DNA of 64,000 nucleotides from Solirubrobacter pauli (GTDB taxonomy: Bacteria; Actinomycetota; Thermoleophilia; Solirubrobacterales; Solirubrobacteraceae). A program made the translations under genes and the position numbers. Numbering within the stretch: position 1 is the first letter of the stretch; each line of letters begins with the position of its first letter. The notes under the pieces were generated by a model. It made no database searches and was not told where the DNA came from. It worked only from the letters and a program-made list of their open reading frames with translations. The stretch covers positions 3,581,426 through 3,645,425 of the forward strand of contig NZ_RBIL01000001.1 in the NCBI RefSeq assembly GCF_003633755.1, in the 5' to 3' direction. Below are positions 51,662 to 63,795 of the stretch, piece by piece.

Positions 51662-52279
51662 ATGGCAGCCCCCGATCGATCCACCTCAGCCTCCGGCTTC
51701 GACCTGGAAGAACGCGTCGTCGAGATCAACCGCGTCGCCAAGGTCGTCAAGGGCGGCCGGCGCTTCTCGTTCACCGCGCTGGTCGTTGTTGGCGACGGGA
51801 ACGGCGTCGTCGGCGTTGGCTACGGCAAGGCGAACGAAGTCCCGCTGGCGATCCAGAAGGGCGTCGAGCGTGCGAAGAAGAACCTCTTCAAGGTTCCGCG
51901 CCACGGCTCGACGATCACCCATCAGACCACTGGCATCTTCGGCTCCGGCCGTGTGTTCCTGAAGCCCGCGTCCCCCGGTACCGGCGTCATCGCCGGTGGC
52001 GGTGTGCGCGCGGTGCTCGAGCTCGCCGGGATCCACGACATCCTCTCGAAGTCGCTGGGCTCCCAGAACCCCATCAACCTGGTCAAGGCGACCATCGCCG
52101 GCCTGCAGGACCTGCGCAAGCCCGAGGAGATCGCGGCGCTGCGTGGCCTGTCGGTGGACAAGGTTCTGGGCCTCGGCTCCAAGCCGGTGGCCGCGACCTC
52201 GACGAATGGCGAGTCCGCTCCGGCGGACGTTGACGACACTCCGGCGGAGACCACCTCGGAGGAGGTCACCACCGCATGA
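51662..52279 (+). CDS. rpsE: 30S ribosomal protein S5
   Basis: Ribosomal protein uS5, part of the mRNA entry and of decoding fidelity, 205 residues. Motifs: [36 protein letters not shown] and [13 protein letters not shown]. An acidic/Thr tail of about 30 residues ([19 protein letters not shown]) follows the core, longer than usual. Start ATG 51662 has AAGGA upstream; the frame is open earlier as a shadow of rplF/rplR. It overlaps rpmD by four bases. Confidence 0.97.
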   Translation: MAAPDRSTSASGFDLEERVVEINRVAKVVKGGRRFSFTALVVVGDGNGVVGVGYGKANEVPLAIQKGVERAKKNLFKVPRHGSTITHQTTGIFGSGRVFLKPASPGTGVIAGGGVRAVLELAGIHDILSKSLGSQNPINLVKATIAGLQDLRKPEEIAALRGLSVDKVLGLGSKPVAATSTNGESAPADVDDTPAETTSEEVTTA

Positions 52280-52458
52280 GCACCCTCGTCATCACCCAGG
52301 TCAAGTCCGCGAACGGCACGAATGGCCGTCAGCGGGACACGCTGCGCTCGCTCGGCCTGCGCGGCATCGGCAAGACGGTGGAGCGGCCCGACTCGGAGCC
52401 GCTGCGCGGCATGGTTCACGCCGTGCGCCACCTCGTAACGGTTGAGGAGAAGTCGTGA
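52276..52458 (+). CDS. rpmD: 50S ribosomal protein L30
   Basis: Ribosomal protein uL30, 60 residues: [40 protein letters not shown] and VRHLVTVEE fit the family. It is joined to rpsE (ATGA) and rplO (GTGA) by four-base overlaps. Confidence 0.96.
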   Translation: MSTLVITQVKSANGTNGRQRDTLRSLGLRGIGKTVERPDSEPLRGMVHAVRHLVTVEEKS

Positions 52459-52973
52459 GCGAGCAGGACGCTGTCAACGAGGAGCTGCGCGCCGAGGCGG
52501 TCGGGCTCCATTCGCTGAAGCCGGCTCCCGGCTCCAAGAAGGACCGCAAGCGCGTCGGTCGCGGCCATGGCTCCGGCCACGGCAAGACCTCGGGCCGCGG
52601 CCACAAGGGCTACAACTCGCGCGCCGGCGCGAAGGACCGCGCTCGTTTCGAGGGCGGCCAGAATCCGCTGCACATGCGGATGCGCAAGCTGCGCGGCCCG
52701 AACAAGAAGATGTCGATGCCGTTCGAGATGTTCCGGACGCACACGCAGCACGTGAATCTGGACGATCTCGAGGCGCGCTTCGATGCAGGCGCGACCATCG
52801 GGCTCGAGGAGCTCAAGGCCACGGGTCTCGCCAAGCAGCGGGACGTGCCGGTCAAGATCCTCGGTCGCGGTGAGCTCACCAAGAGCTTCACCGTGAACGT
52901 CCACAAGATCTCGGCCTCCGCGCGCTCGTCTATCGAGGGCGCCGGCGGCACCGTTCAGCTCATCGAGGACTAG
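52455..52973 (+). CDS. rplO: 50S ribosomal protein L15
   Basis: Ribosomal protein uL15, a late-assembly protein of the 50S core, 172 residues, about 25 longer than the common length because of an acidic N-terminus ([16 protein letters not shown]). The core begins [20 protein letters not shown], followed by [13 protein letters not shown] and the [17 protein letters not shown] segment. GTG start in the rpmD stop. Confidence 0.97.
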   Translation: MSEQDAVNEELRAEAVGLHSLKPAPGSKKDRKRVGRGHGSGHGKTSGRGHKGYNSRAGAKDRARFEGGQNPLHMRMRKLRGPNKKMSMPFEMFRTHTQHVNLDDLEARFDAGATIGLEELKATGLAKQRDVPVKILGRGELTKSFTVNVHKISASARSSIEGAGGTVQLIED

Positions 52974-52979
52974 CTCACC

Positions 52980-54248
<1,269 letters not shown>

Positions 54249-54250
54249 GC

Positions 54251-54919
54251 ATGTCAGAGCTGAACCTCATCCTCCTGGGTCCTCCCGGGGCCGGTAAGGG
54301 CACCCAGGCCGCGCGGCTGCGCGAGGACTTCGGGTTGGCCTACATCGGCACGGGCGATCTGCTGCGCGAGCACAAGGAGAACAAGACCGAGCTCGGTCAG
54401 CGCGCGCAGGAGTTCATGGACAACGGCGACCTCGTCCCGGATGAGCTCGTCATCTCCATGATCATCGACAAGATCGAGGACGAGGGCGACGACGGCTTCC
54501 TGCTCGACGGCTTCCCGCGCACGGTCGGCCAGGCCGACGCGCTGACGGAGGAGCTGGAGAAGCTCGGCCGCCGTCTGACGGCCGCGCTGCTCGTCGACGC
54601 GCCGGACGAGGTCGTGCTTCAGCGCCTCAGCGGTCGCCGGCAGTGCTCGAACGGGCACCTCTACCACGTCGAGTTCGATCCGCCGAAGCACGCTGACGTC
54701 TGCGACCAGGACGGCAAGCCGCTGTTCCGCCGCAAGGACGACGAGCCGGACACGATCCGCAAGCGCCTCGCGACGTACCACAAGCAGACGGAGCCGCTGC
54801 GCGACTACTACGAGGAGCGCGGCTACCTGCGGCGCTTCGACGGCACGCGCGACAAGACCGAGGTCCACGACCACATCCGCGCGACCTTGGCCACGCTGCG
54901 GCTCGAGGAACGGCTGTGA
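54251..54919 (+). CDS. adk: Adenylate kinase
   Basis: Catalyses AMP + ATP to 2 ADP, 222 residues. P-loop GPPGAGKGTQ, AMP-binding TGDLLR, LLDGFPRT and the LID with RRKDDEPDTIRKRL are present. The LID carries CSNGHLYH and HADVCD, a partial metal-binding-like pattern. ATG 54251 is two bases after secY; the end overlaps map by four bases. secY-adk-map is the classic end of the spc operon. Confidence 0.98.
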   Translation: MSELNLILLGPPGAGKGTQAARLREDFGLAYIGTGDLLREHKENKTELGQRAQEFMDNGDLVPDELVISMIIDKIEDEGDDGFLLDGFPRTVGQADALTEELEKLGRRLTAALLVDAPDEVVLQRLSGRRQCSNGHLYHVEFDPPKHADVCDQDGKPLFRRKDDEPDTIRKRLATYHKQTEPLRDYYEERGYLRRFDGTRDKTEVHDHIRATLATLRLEERL

Positions 54920-55701
54920 TCATCAAGAAGTCCCCCGCCGAGATCGACCAGATGGCCGCGGCGGGGGAGATCCTGGTGCGCACCATGGATCTGCTGGCGG
55001 GCAAGATCCGCCCCGGCGTCACGACGCTGGAGCTGGACGCCGCCGCCGAGAAGTACATCCGCTCGCAGGGCGCGACGCCGGCCTTCAAGGGCTACCGCGG
55101 CTTCCCGGGCTCGATCTGCGCCTCGCCGAACGACATGGTCGTCCACGGCATCCCCGGCAAGTTCAAGCTGCAGCGCGGGGACATCATCTCCGTCGACATC
55201 GGCGTCGTGAAGGACGGCTGGGTTGCCGACGCCGCCCGCACGTTCCCGGTCGGGGACGTCTCGCCGGTCGCGATGCACCTGCTGGACACGACGCGCGAGT
55301 CGCTCTTCAAGGCCGTCGAGCAGTGCCGCGTCGGGAATCGCCTCGGCGACGTGTCCCACGCCGTGCAGCAGCACGTCGAGGGTGCGGGCCTGTCGATCGT
55401 GCGCTCGCTGGTCGGCCACGGCGTCGGCCGCGACATGCACGAGGAGCCCCAGGTGCCGAACTACGGCTCCCCGGGCAAGGGCACCCCGCTCGAGGAGGGC
55501 ATGGTCCTCGCCGTCGAGCCGATGGTGAACGCCGGGCGCCACATGGTCCGCATGGGCGACGACGGCTGGGCGATCTACTCGCAGGACGGCTCGCTGGCCG
55601 CCCACTTCGAGTTCACGATCGCGATCACGGCCGCCGGCCCGCGCATCCTCACCCCGTGGCACCACCCGGAGGCCTCCGCCTCCGCGCCCGCCGCAGCGTA
55701 A
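54916..55701 (+). CDS. map: Methionine aminopeptidase, type I
   Basis: Removes the initiator methionine from new proteins, 261 residues. The metal ligands of the pita-bread fold are visible: Asp in SVDIGVVKDGW and VADAARTF, His in GHGVGRDMHEEP, Glu in VLAVEPMV and Glu in HFEFTIAIT. The GTG start overlaps the adk stop (GTGA). In most bacteria infA follows; here the 3' end instead overlaps a convergent gene by 53 bases. Confidence 0.98.
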   Translation: MIIKKSPAEIDQMAAAGEILVRTMDLLAGKIRPGVTTLELDAAAEKYIRSQGATPAFKGYRGFPGSICASPNDMVVHGIPGKFKLQRGDIISVDIGVVKDGWVADAARTFPVGDVSPVAMHLLDTTRESLFKAVEQCRVGNRLGDVSHAVQQHVEGAGLSIVRSLVGHGVGRDMHEEPQVPNYGSPGKGTPLEEGMVLAVEPMVNAGRHMVRMGDDGWAIYSQDGSLAAHFEFTIAITAAGPRILTPWHHPEASASAPAAA

Positions 55702-56440
55702 GCAGCACCGCCCCGAGCATCACCGCCGCCGCGCTGACCGTCAGCGCCTTCTCGGGCGCGTCGCACTCGCCGACGGCGTTGCAGCCGGCCTGGCAGTCCC
55801 GCGCCTCCGCGGCGAACGCGTCGGCGTCGAACCGCTCCGGCTGGAACGCCGGCCCGCGCGGCGAGTCCTGCTCCAGGGGAACGAGCCGGCTGGCCCGCGA
55901 GCCACCCCACGGCGTCGCCTTCGTCATCCAGGCCGGGTCCGTCCGCGTGATCTCGACCACCGGCGCCGTCGTGGCCCGCCCGCGCCCGTCGGACTCGTCG
56001 TTGGGATCGGGCCAGAGCCGGTCCCGCGTGCCGGCGTGGAAGTACGACGCGTGGCTGCCGTGCGCGGCATAGACCACGGGCCGGTCGCCGCGGCGCTCGA
56101 CCGCGTCCGCGCCGCACCGCTCCTGCCCGGAGTGCTGCGCGTAGACGGCCTCGACGAGCCGGTTCTCCTCGACCCGGTACTGCACGAGCTCCCAGTCACC
56201 CTCGTGCCGACCGGTTCGCACGATGCCGCGATCCTGGTCCTGGTACCGGTAGTACAGCCAGTACTGGAGCCAGGTCCCACCGTCGCGCGCGGGGACGGCT
56301 CGCCCGTAGAGCGCGGGGCGGGCGCTGTCCACGGCCGCGAGCGGGGAGGACTCGGCGGCGTCGTGGACGACGATGGGCGCGAAGGCGTCCAGCACAGAGC
56401 GCGCATCATGACGGACCGGGCGCCCGCAAACTCCGCACAA
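55649..56440 (-). CDS. Vps62-like domain protein with C-terminal membrane anchor
   Basis: A 263-residue protein. The central part has the pattern of the Vps62-like domain found in many bacteria: LQYWLYYRYQDQ, TGRHEGDWELVQYRV, VYAQHSGQERC and GDRPVVYAAHGSHASYF. The aromatic and His-rich segments suggest a metal- or ligand-binding surface, but the function of the domain is unknown. A C-terminal hydrophobic segment (ALTVSAAAVMLGAVLLTL) followed by Arg-rich residues is a membrane anchor. The TTG start at 56440 is the longest reading; an in-frame GTG 16 codons later is an alternative. It occupies the place of infA, on the opposite strand. Confidence 0.72.
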   Translation of the reverse strand: MCGVCGRPVRHDARSVLDAFAPIVVHDAAESSPLAAVDSARPALYGRAVPARDGGTWLQYWLYYRYQDQDRGIVRTGRHEGDWELVQYRVEENRLVEAVYAQHSGQERCGADAVERRGDRPVVYAAHGSHASYFHAGTRDRLWPDPNDESDGRGRATTAPVVEITRTDPAWMTKATPWGGSRASRLVPLEQDSPRGPAFQPERFDADAFAAEARDCQAGCNAVGECDAPEKALTVSAAAVMLGAVLLTLRRARRRRPPGGATG

Positions 56441-56587
56441 CGAGAGCGAACCCGCTCCCGAATCGACACCTTTCGTACGCTAACGTGGTACGTCGCGCGC
56501 GTGAGACGGCGTGTGCGACCCCGACGGAACGGCAGAAACAAGCCGTTTGCAGGGCCTTAGCAGATGGACCGGACGCCCCGGGTGCTT

Positions 56588-56603
56588 TGCTATCCTGCTC
56601 TGT
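56588..56603 (+). promoter_or_regulatory. Extended -10 promoter of the rpmJ-rpsM-rpsK unit
   Basis: TGC-TATCCT at 56588-56596 would start RNA near 56603, giving a 111-base leader. The TGCTAnnnT form is shared with rpoB, rpsL and fusA. The alpha operon genes here therefore have their own promoter and need not depend on the spc operon. The rest of 56441-56587 shows no gene. Confidence 0.5.
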
Positions 56604-56657
56604 CGCGCTCGGAGCCGGGAGGCTTCTGCGTGTGCACCGCTCCGGGGGCATGGTAGC

Positions 56658-56676
56658 GGTGGCCGTCCCGGCCACC
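56658..56676 (+). other. Leader hairpin upstream of rpmJ
   Basis: GGTGGCCG-tcc-CGGCCACC, a perfect 8-bp stem, 37 bases before rpmJ within the predicted leader. It could be a binding site for autoregulation by a ribosomal protein; no known leader class is recognised. Confidence 0.45.
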
Positions 56677-56713
56677 AGAGCCACCCCGTCTGGTACATCA
56701 GCCGAAAGGGATC

Positions 56714-56827
56714 ATGAAGGTACGACCGTCGGTAAAGCCGATGTGTGAAAAGTGCAAGATCATCCGTCGCCACGGTCGGGTGCTCGTGATCTGCCAGAAC
56801 CCTCGCCACAAGCAGCGTCAGGGGTAA
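56714..56827 (+). CDS. rpmJ: 50S ribosomal protein L36
   Basis: Ribosomal protein bL36, 37 residues: [19 protein letters not shown] is the family start (diagnostic MCEKCK), followed by [13 protein letters not shown]. The Cys-x2-Cys...Cys-x4-His zinc site is intact, so this is the zinc-binding form. GAAAGGGATC just before the ATG serves as ribosome-binding site. It lies 12 bases before rpsM. The gene is too short for usual length cut-offs and was read directly. Confidence 0.95.
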   Translation: MKVRPSVKPMCEKCKIIRRHGRVLVICQNPRHKQRQG

Positions 56828-56839
56828 GGGCGGACACCG

Positions 56840-57223
56840 ATGGCACGCATCGCAGGAATCAACATCCCGCTCAACAAGCGCGTTGAGATCGGACTCACCT
56901 ACATCTACGGGATCGGGCGTCCGACCTCGAACGACATCCTCGCCGCGCTCGGGATCGAGCCGGACCGCAAGGTCCGCGACCTCACCGACGACGAGGTGTC
57001 CAAGCTTCGCGACATCATCGACCGCGACTACGTGGTCGAGGGCGACCTTCGCCGTGAGCGCAGCCAGAACATCAAGCGCCTGATGGAGATCGGCTGCTAC
57101 CGCGGCCTGCGCCATCGCCGCGGCCTGCCCGTGCGCGGCCAGAAGACCAAGACCAACGCTCGTACGCGCAAGGGCCCCAAGCGCATGCAGGTGGCCGGCA
57201 AGAAGAAGGCAGGTAAGAAGTAA
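56840..57223 (+). CDS. rpsM: 30S ribosomal protein S13
   Basis: Ribosomal protein uS13 of the 30S head, contacting P-site tRNA and bridge B1, 127 residues. [20 protein letters not shown] (start), [31 protein letters not shown] (shown by [15 protein letters not shown]) and the basic tail are typical. It overlaps rpsK by one base. Confidence 0.98.
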   Translation: MARIAGINIPLNKRVEIGLTYIYGIGRPTSNDILAALGIEPDRKVRDLTDDEVSKLRDIIDRDYVVEGDLRRERSQNIKRLMEIGCYRGLRHRRGLPVRGQKTKTNARTRKGPKRMQVAGKKKAGKK

Positions 57224-57618
57224 TGCCCGCTCCCCGCCGCCCCCAGCGTGGTCGCCGCAAGGTCAAGAAGAACATCCCCGTCGGCCAGGCGCACATCAAG
57301 ACGTCGTTCAACAACACGATCGTCGCGCTGACCGACCGCGAGGGCAACGTCATCGCCTGGGAGTCCGCCGGTGGCGCTGGCTTCAAGGGCTCGCGCAAGT
57401 CGACCCCCTTCGCTGCGCAGGTGACGGCTGACGCCGCCGCGCGCAAGGGCATCGAGCAGGGCATGCAGAAGGTCGAGGTCTTCGTGAAGGGCCCGGGCTC
57501 GGGTCGCGAGACCGCGATCCGCTCGCTGCAGGCCGCCGGCCTCGAGGTGACGGGCGTCAAGGACGTCACGCCGCAGGCCCACAACGGTTGCCGACCCCGA
57601 AAGCGCCGCCGCGTCTAA
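57223..57618 (+). CDS. rpsK: 30S ribosomal protein S11
   Basis: Ribosomal protein uS11 of the platform, 131 residues. [30 protein letters not shown] and the end [11 protein letters not shown] are diagnostic. It starts within the rpsM stop (TAATG). rpsD would normally come next but is not here. Confidence 0.98.
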   Translation: MPAPRRPQRGRRKVKKNIPVGQAHIKTSFNNTIVALTDREGNVIAWESAGGAGFKGSRKSTPFAAQVTADAAARKGIEQGMQKVEVFVKGPGSGRETAIRSLQAAGLEVTGVKDVTPQAHNGCRPRKRRRV

Positions 57619-57750
57619 CGACCGTGGGGACTGCAGGCTGAACACGATCAGCTCGGCGCGAGACCTAGTCACAGACTTCCCACCCCCTTGGGCGCACAAC
57701 CGGTGCCGCCAGGGCTTGCTCCCCACACGAGAACGAAGTTAGGAACATTG
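57619..57750 (+). other. rpsK-rpoA spacer, usual place of rpsD
   Basis: This 132-base gap is far too short for rpsD (about 600 bases) and carries no recognisable remnant of it. I see AGGA at 57741-57744 as the rpoA ribosome-binding site and a weak -10-like TAGTCA at 57667-57672. Nothing else is supported. Confidence 0.6.
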
Positions 57751-58737
57751 ATGCTCGACTTCCAGATCCCCCGGATCACGTCCGAATCGGTTGAGGAAAA
57801 CCGCGGACAGTTCGTGGTTGAGCCGCTTGATCGCGGCTTCGGCTACACGTTCGGGAACTCCCTGCGTCGCGTGCTGCTGGCCAGCCTGGCCGGCGCTGCC
57901 GTGACGTCGGTCCGGATCGAGGGGGTGGCGCACGAGTTCTCGACGATCAAGGGTGTGACGGAGGACGTCACCGACATCGTCCTCAACCTCAAGGGCATCG
58001 TGTGCCGCATGCACTCGGACGCCACCGAGGTTGAAGCTCCGCTCGTCGTGACGGGCCCGGGCGAGATCACCGCGCGTGACATCGACCTGCCGTCGGGGGT
58101 TGAGATCCTCAACCCGGACGCGCACATCGCGACGCTCGACAAGAAGACCAAGCTCGAGCTCTACCTCACGATCGGCCGTGGCCGCGGCTACCGCCCGGCC
58201 GAGGAGAACAAGTCGCCCGATCAGCCGATCGGCGTCATCCCGATCGACTCGATCTTCAGCCCGGTCCGCCGTGTCGCCTACTCGGTCGAGCAGGCCCGTG
58301 TCGGCCAGCGCACCGACTTCGACAAGCTGACGCTGGACATCGAGACCGACGGGTCGATCGACCCGCAGGCCGCGCTCCGGGAGGCCGCCGAGATCCTGAT
58401 CTCGAGCCTCTCGATCTTCACGGACGAGGATCGCATCGAGGACCTGCGTCAGGGTCACGCGAACCTCCAGCTCGACAACGGCGCCGGCCCCGGCGGCAAC
58501 GTCCTGGCCCCCGGCGGCCAGCGTGGCGGCGGCCCGATGGACGACATCCTCATCGAGGAGCTCGAGCTCGGCGTCCGTAGCTACAACTGCCTCAAGCGTG
58601 CCGGCATCCAGACGGTCGGCGATCTGGTGTCGAAGTCGGAGGGCGAGCTCGCCGCCATCCCGAACTTCGGCAAGAAGTCCATCGACGAGGTCATCGAGAC
58701 CCTCTCGCAGCGGGGCCTGACGCTGCGCACTGACTGA
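57751..58737 (+). CDS. rpoA: DNA-directed RNA polymerase subunit alpha
   Basis: The alpha subunit, 328 residues. The N-terminal dimerisation domain has EPLDRGFGYTFGNSLRRVLL and the C-terminal domain (from about 255) has ELELGVRSYNCLKRAGI and NFGKKSIDEVIETL, the part that contacts activators and UP elements. A Gly/Pro linker joins them. The start is ATG 57751 with AGGA seven bases upstream; a longer frame from 57688 is not supported. rplQ follows after five bases. Confidence 0.98.
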   Translation: MLDFQIPRITSESVEENRGQFVVEPLDRGFGYTFGNSLRRVLLASLAGAAVTSVRIEGVAHEFSTIKGVTEDVTDIVLNLKGIVCRMHSDATEVEAPLVVTGPGEITARDIDLPSGVEILNPDAHIATLDKKTKLELYLTIGRGRGYRPAEENKSPDQPIGVIPIDSIFSPVRRVAYSVEQARVGQRTDFDKLTLDIETDGSIDPQAALREAAEILISSLSIFTDEDRIEDLRQGHANLQLDNGAGPGGNVLAPGGQRGGGPMDDILIEELELGVRSYNCLKRAGIQTVGDLVSKSEGELAAIPNFGKKSIDEVIETLSQRGLTLRTD

Positions 58738-58742
58738 TCAAA

Positions 58743-59099
58743 ATGCGCCATCAGAAGACCCGCCATAAGCTCTCCCGCGACAGCGCGCACCGCAAGGCGC
58801 TCCTCGCCAACCTCTGCATCGAGGTCATCGACCACGAGCGGATCAAGACCACCGAGGCCAAGGCCAAGGCGGTCAAGCCCGAGATCGAGAAGCTGATCAC
58901 CCTTGCGCGCAAGGGCGACATCCACGCTCGCCGTCAGGCGACGTCGATCCTGCAGCACCCCGACAAGGGCGTCATCTACAAGCTCTTCGAGGAGATCGCC
59001 CCGCGTTACACGGAGCGGCCGGGTGGCTACACCCGGATCCTCAAGCTCGGCCCGCGCTCTTCGGACGCGACCGAGATGGTCTACCTCGAGCTCGTCTAG
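58743..59099 (+). CDS. rplQ: 50S ribosomal protein L17
   Basis: Ribosomal protein bL17 at the tunnel exit, 118 residues: RHQKTRHKLSRDSAHRKALL, ERIKTTEAKAKAVKPEIEKLI (shown by TTEAKAKAVKPEIEKL) and PGGYTRILKLGPRSSDATEM are diagnostic. It is followed after two bases by truA. Confidence 0.98.
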   Translation: MRHQKTRHKLSRDSAHRKALLANLCIEVIDHERIKTTEAKAKAVKPEIEKLITLARKGDIHARRQATSILQHPDKGVIYKLFEEIAPRYTERPGGYTRILKLGPRSSDATEMVYLELV

Positions 59100-59101
59100 A
59101 G

Positions 59102-59815
59102 CTGACCAGCAAGCTCACCCTGAGCTACGACGGCGGCCCGTTCGCCGGTTGGGCACTTCAGCCCGGCCAGCGGACCGTGGCCGCCGAGGTCGTTAAGGCG
59201 CTCGGGATCGTCCTGCGCCGGCCGGTCACGTTGACCGTCGCCGGCCGCACCGACTCCGGCGTCCACGCGCTCGGCCAGGTCGTCTCCTACGACGGCCCGC
59301 TCCCGCGCCTGCGCAGCGTCAACGCGCTGCTGCCGGACGAGATCTCCGTCCTCGCGGCCGAGACCGTCCCCGACGGGTTCTCCGCCCGCTACGACGCGAA
59401 GGCGCGCAGCTACGTCTACCGCGTGCTCAACCGCTCCCAGCCCGACCCGTTCGAGCGCGGCCGGGCGCTGTGGTGGCCGTACGCGCTGGACCGCGACGCG
59501 CTGGACGCCTGCGCGGCGCTGCTCGTCGGCTCGCACGACTTCACGGCCTTCACCCCGACCGAGACGTCGCACCGTCGGTTCCAGCGCGACGTGTTCAGCG
59601 CGGCGTGGCAGCGGCACGGCGACCTCCTCGAGTTCCGGATCGAGGCCGACTCGTTCATGCGGAACATGAACCGCATCCTCGTCGGCACGATGCTCGAGGT
59701 CGCGCAGGGGCAGCGCACCGGGTTCGCGGAGCTGCTGCAGGGCGCCCCGCGTGCGGCCGCCGGCCGCACGGCACCCCCGCACGGCCTCTACCTCGAGCGG
59801 GTCCGCTACGCGTAG
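59102..59815 (+). CDS. truA: tRNA pseudouridine synthase A (apparent CTG start)
   Basis: Makes pseudouridine at positions 38-40 of tRNA anticodon arms. Catalytic Asp51 lies in AGRTDSGVHA; DFTAFTPTE and FRIEADSFMRNMNRILVGT follow. The conserved first strand KLTLSYDGGPFAGW begins only three codons after the rplQ stop, and there is no ATG, GTG or TTG in frame before it. The nearest normal start, GTG 59177, would delete this strand. I therefore propose CTG 59102 as the start, translated by coupling from rplQ; the length is then 237 residues, within the normal range. rplQ-truA is a common pair. The stop overlaps the convergent GGDEF gene by ten bases. Confidence 0.85.
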   Translation: MTSKLTLSYDGGPFAGWALQPGQRTVAAEVVKALGIVLRRPVTLTVAGRTDSGVHALGQVVSYDGPLPRLRSVNALLPDEISVLAAETVPDGFSARYDAKARSYVYRVLNRSQPDPFERGRALWWPYALDRDALDACAALLVGSHDFTAFTPTETSHRRFQRDVFSAAWQRHGDLLEFRIEADSFMRNMNRILVGTMLEVAQGQRTGFAELLQGAPRAAAGRTAPPHGLYLERVRYA

Positions 59816-60798
59816 TTGAGCGCGCGGTTCTTGCCGCCGCGCTTGGCGGCGCGCAGCGCCTCGTCCGCCTCGAGCAGCAGCTGCTGCGGGTCGGCGGGCC
59901 CGATCACCCAGCCGGCGCTGATCCGCACGACGTCGCCGTAGCGGATCTCGGTCATCAGCCGCTGCGCGAGCGCTTCCATGCCGGCCGCGTCGATCCCGGG
60001 CGCCAACAGCGCGAACTCGTCTCCGCCGAGCCGGGCGGGAAGGTCCTGCTCACGCGACGAGGTGCGAAGCGCATCCGCCACGAACACGAGCGCGCGGTCC
60101 CCGCCCGGGTGCCCGTACAGGGTGTTGATGCCCTTGAAGTCGTCGACGTCGAGCGTGAGCAGCCCGACCATGCCGCTCGCGGCGGAGATCGCCTCCAGCA
60201 GCGCCCGCCGGTTGGCCAGCCCGGTGAGCGGGTCCTGGCGCGCCAGCGCGTCCGCCTGGGCCCGCAGCTCGACCATGCCGCGCTTGCCGGCGACGAGCAC
60301 GAACATCAGCAGCCAGTAGCAGGGCAGGAGGATCAGCAGCTCGCCGAGCAGCGCCTCGCCGACCGCGTCCGGGTCGTACAGGAGCGGGAACGCGTGCACG
60401 AGGACCACGAGGCCGAGGTACGGCCACGCCTCCTCCGAGCGGAAGAAGTACCCGGGCAGCACGAGCGAGAGCAGCAGCAGGAACCGCGCGGGGGAGTTCA
60501 CCCCGCCGGTGTCGGCGACCGCGACCGCGATGCAGACCACGCCGAGGAACACGGCCGCGTGCATCAGCCAGCCGGGTGCGATGTGCCAGTCACGCCGCAG
60601 CGCGGCATGCAGGCCCCACACGCCCGCGCCGATGCCGATCGGCAGCGTCGGCGTCAGCACGGCGCCCTCGGCCCCCGGCAGCAGCGGCAGCAGCGTGGTG
60701 AGCACGGCGCCGACCACGAACATCCAGCCGACGATCCGCCCGGCCAGCGGGCGTTCATCCGCAACCGCGGTTCCCGTCAGCCGGCGTACAACCTCCAT
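59806..60798 (-). CDS. Membrane-bound GGDEF protein (probable diguanylate cyclase)
   Basis: A 330-residue protein. The first 160 residues hold about six hydrophobic segments, a membrane sensor region of unknown ligand. The GGDEF domain (about 170-330) contains DPLTGLANRRALLEA, the metal-binding LDVDDFKGIN and the intact active site ARLGGDEFALL. REQD lies five residues before GGDEF, matching the RxxD inhibitory I-site, so product inhibition by cyclic di-GMP is likely. ATG 60798 has no good ribosome-binding site. It converges with truA (ten-base overlap) and diverges from surE. No EAL or HD-GYP partner is in the window. Confidence 0.88.
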   Translation of the reverse strand: MEVVRRLTGTAVADERPLAGRIVGWMFVVGAVLTTLLPLLPGAEGAVLTPTLPIGIGAGVWGLHAALRRDWHIAPGWLMHAAVFLGVVCIAVAVADTGGVNSPARFLLLLSLVLPGYFFRSEEAWPYLGLVVLVHAFPLLYDPDAVGEALLGELLILLPCYWLLMFVLVAGKRGMVELRAQADALARQDPLTGLANRRALLEAISAASGMVGLLTLDVDDFKGINTLYGHPGGDRALVFVADALRTSSREQDLPARLGGDEFALLAPGIDAAGMEALAQRLMTEIRYGDVVRISAGWVIGPADPQQLLLEADEALRAAKRGGKNRALNYA

Positions 60799-60877
60799 AT
60801 CTCGGGTGATCGGCCGGACGCCGCCGACCTCGCAGCGATCACCGACTGGAGGACAGTCACACAGGCGCTTGCTCCGC

Positions 60878-60899
60878 GGGCGGCGTCAGGAATCGAACC
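60878..60899 (-). other. tRNA 3'-end-like fragment
   Basis: Read on the minus strand, these 22 bases (GGTTCGATTCCTGACGCCGCCC split as GGTTCGATT and CCTGACGCCGCCC) look like the T-loop, the 3' half of the T-stem and the acceptor strand of a tRNA. The 5' half of the T-stem does not pair (CGTGG against CCTGA) and no anticodon arm is present, so it is not a tRNA gene. It could be a remnant of an integration site or chance. Confidence 0.25.
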
Positions 60900-60925
60900 A
60901 CGAACCGGTGGGTTCGGAGTCGTCG

Positions 60926-60938
60926 TATCCTCCGGCGC

Positions 60939-60939
<1 letters not shown>
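60926..60939 (+). promoter_or_regulatory. surE -10 box, leaderless start predicted
   Basis: TATCCT (60926-60931) ends seven bases before the GTG start of surE, so RNA would begin within one base of the start codon. No Shine-Dalgarno precedes the gene. Confidence 0.45.
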
Positions 60940-63738
<2,799 letters not shown>

Positions 63739-63795
63739 GCTCCGCGCGTGGCTTCTGGCACGGACGCCACTCGTCTCACCGAGAAGGAGCTGAAG

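Noticed and set aside
56441-56713. A hidden infA gene before rpmJ
   Set aside because: No frame shows the IF1 S1-fold pattern, and those open on the plus strand (for example 56485-56748) have unrelated sequence.
60826-60938. A tRNA gene on the minus strand
   Set aside because: The T-stem does not pair and no D-arm or anticodon arm can be folded; at most a fragment remains.
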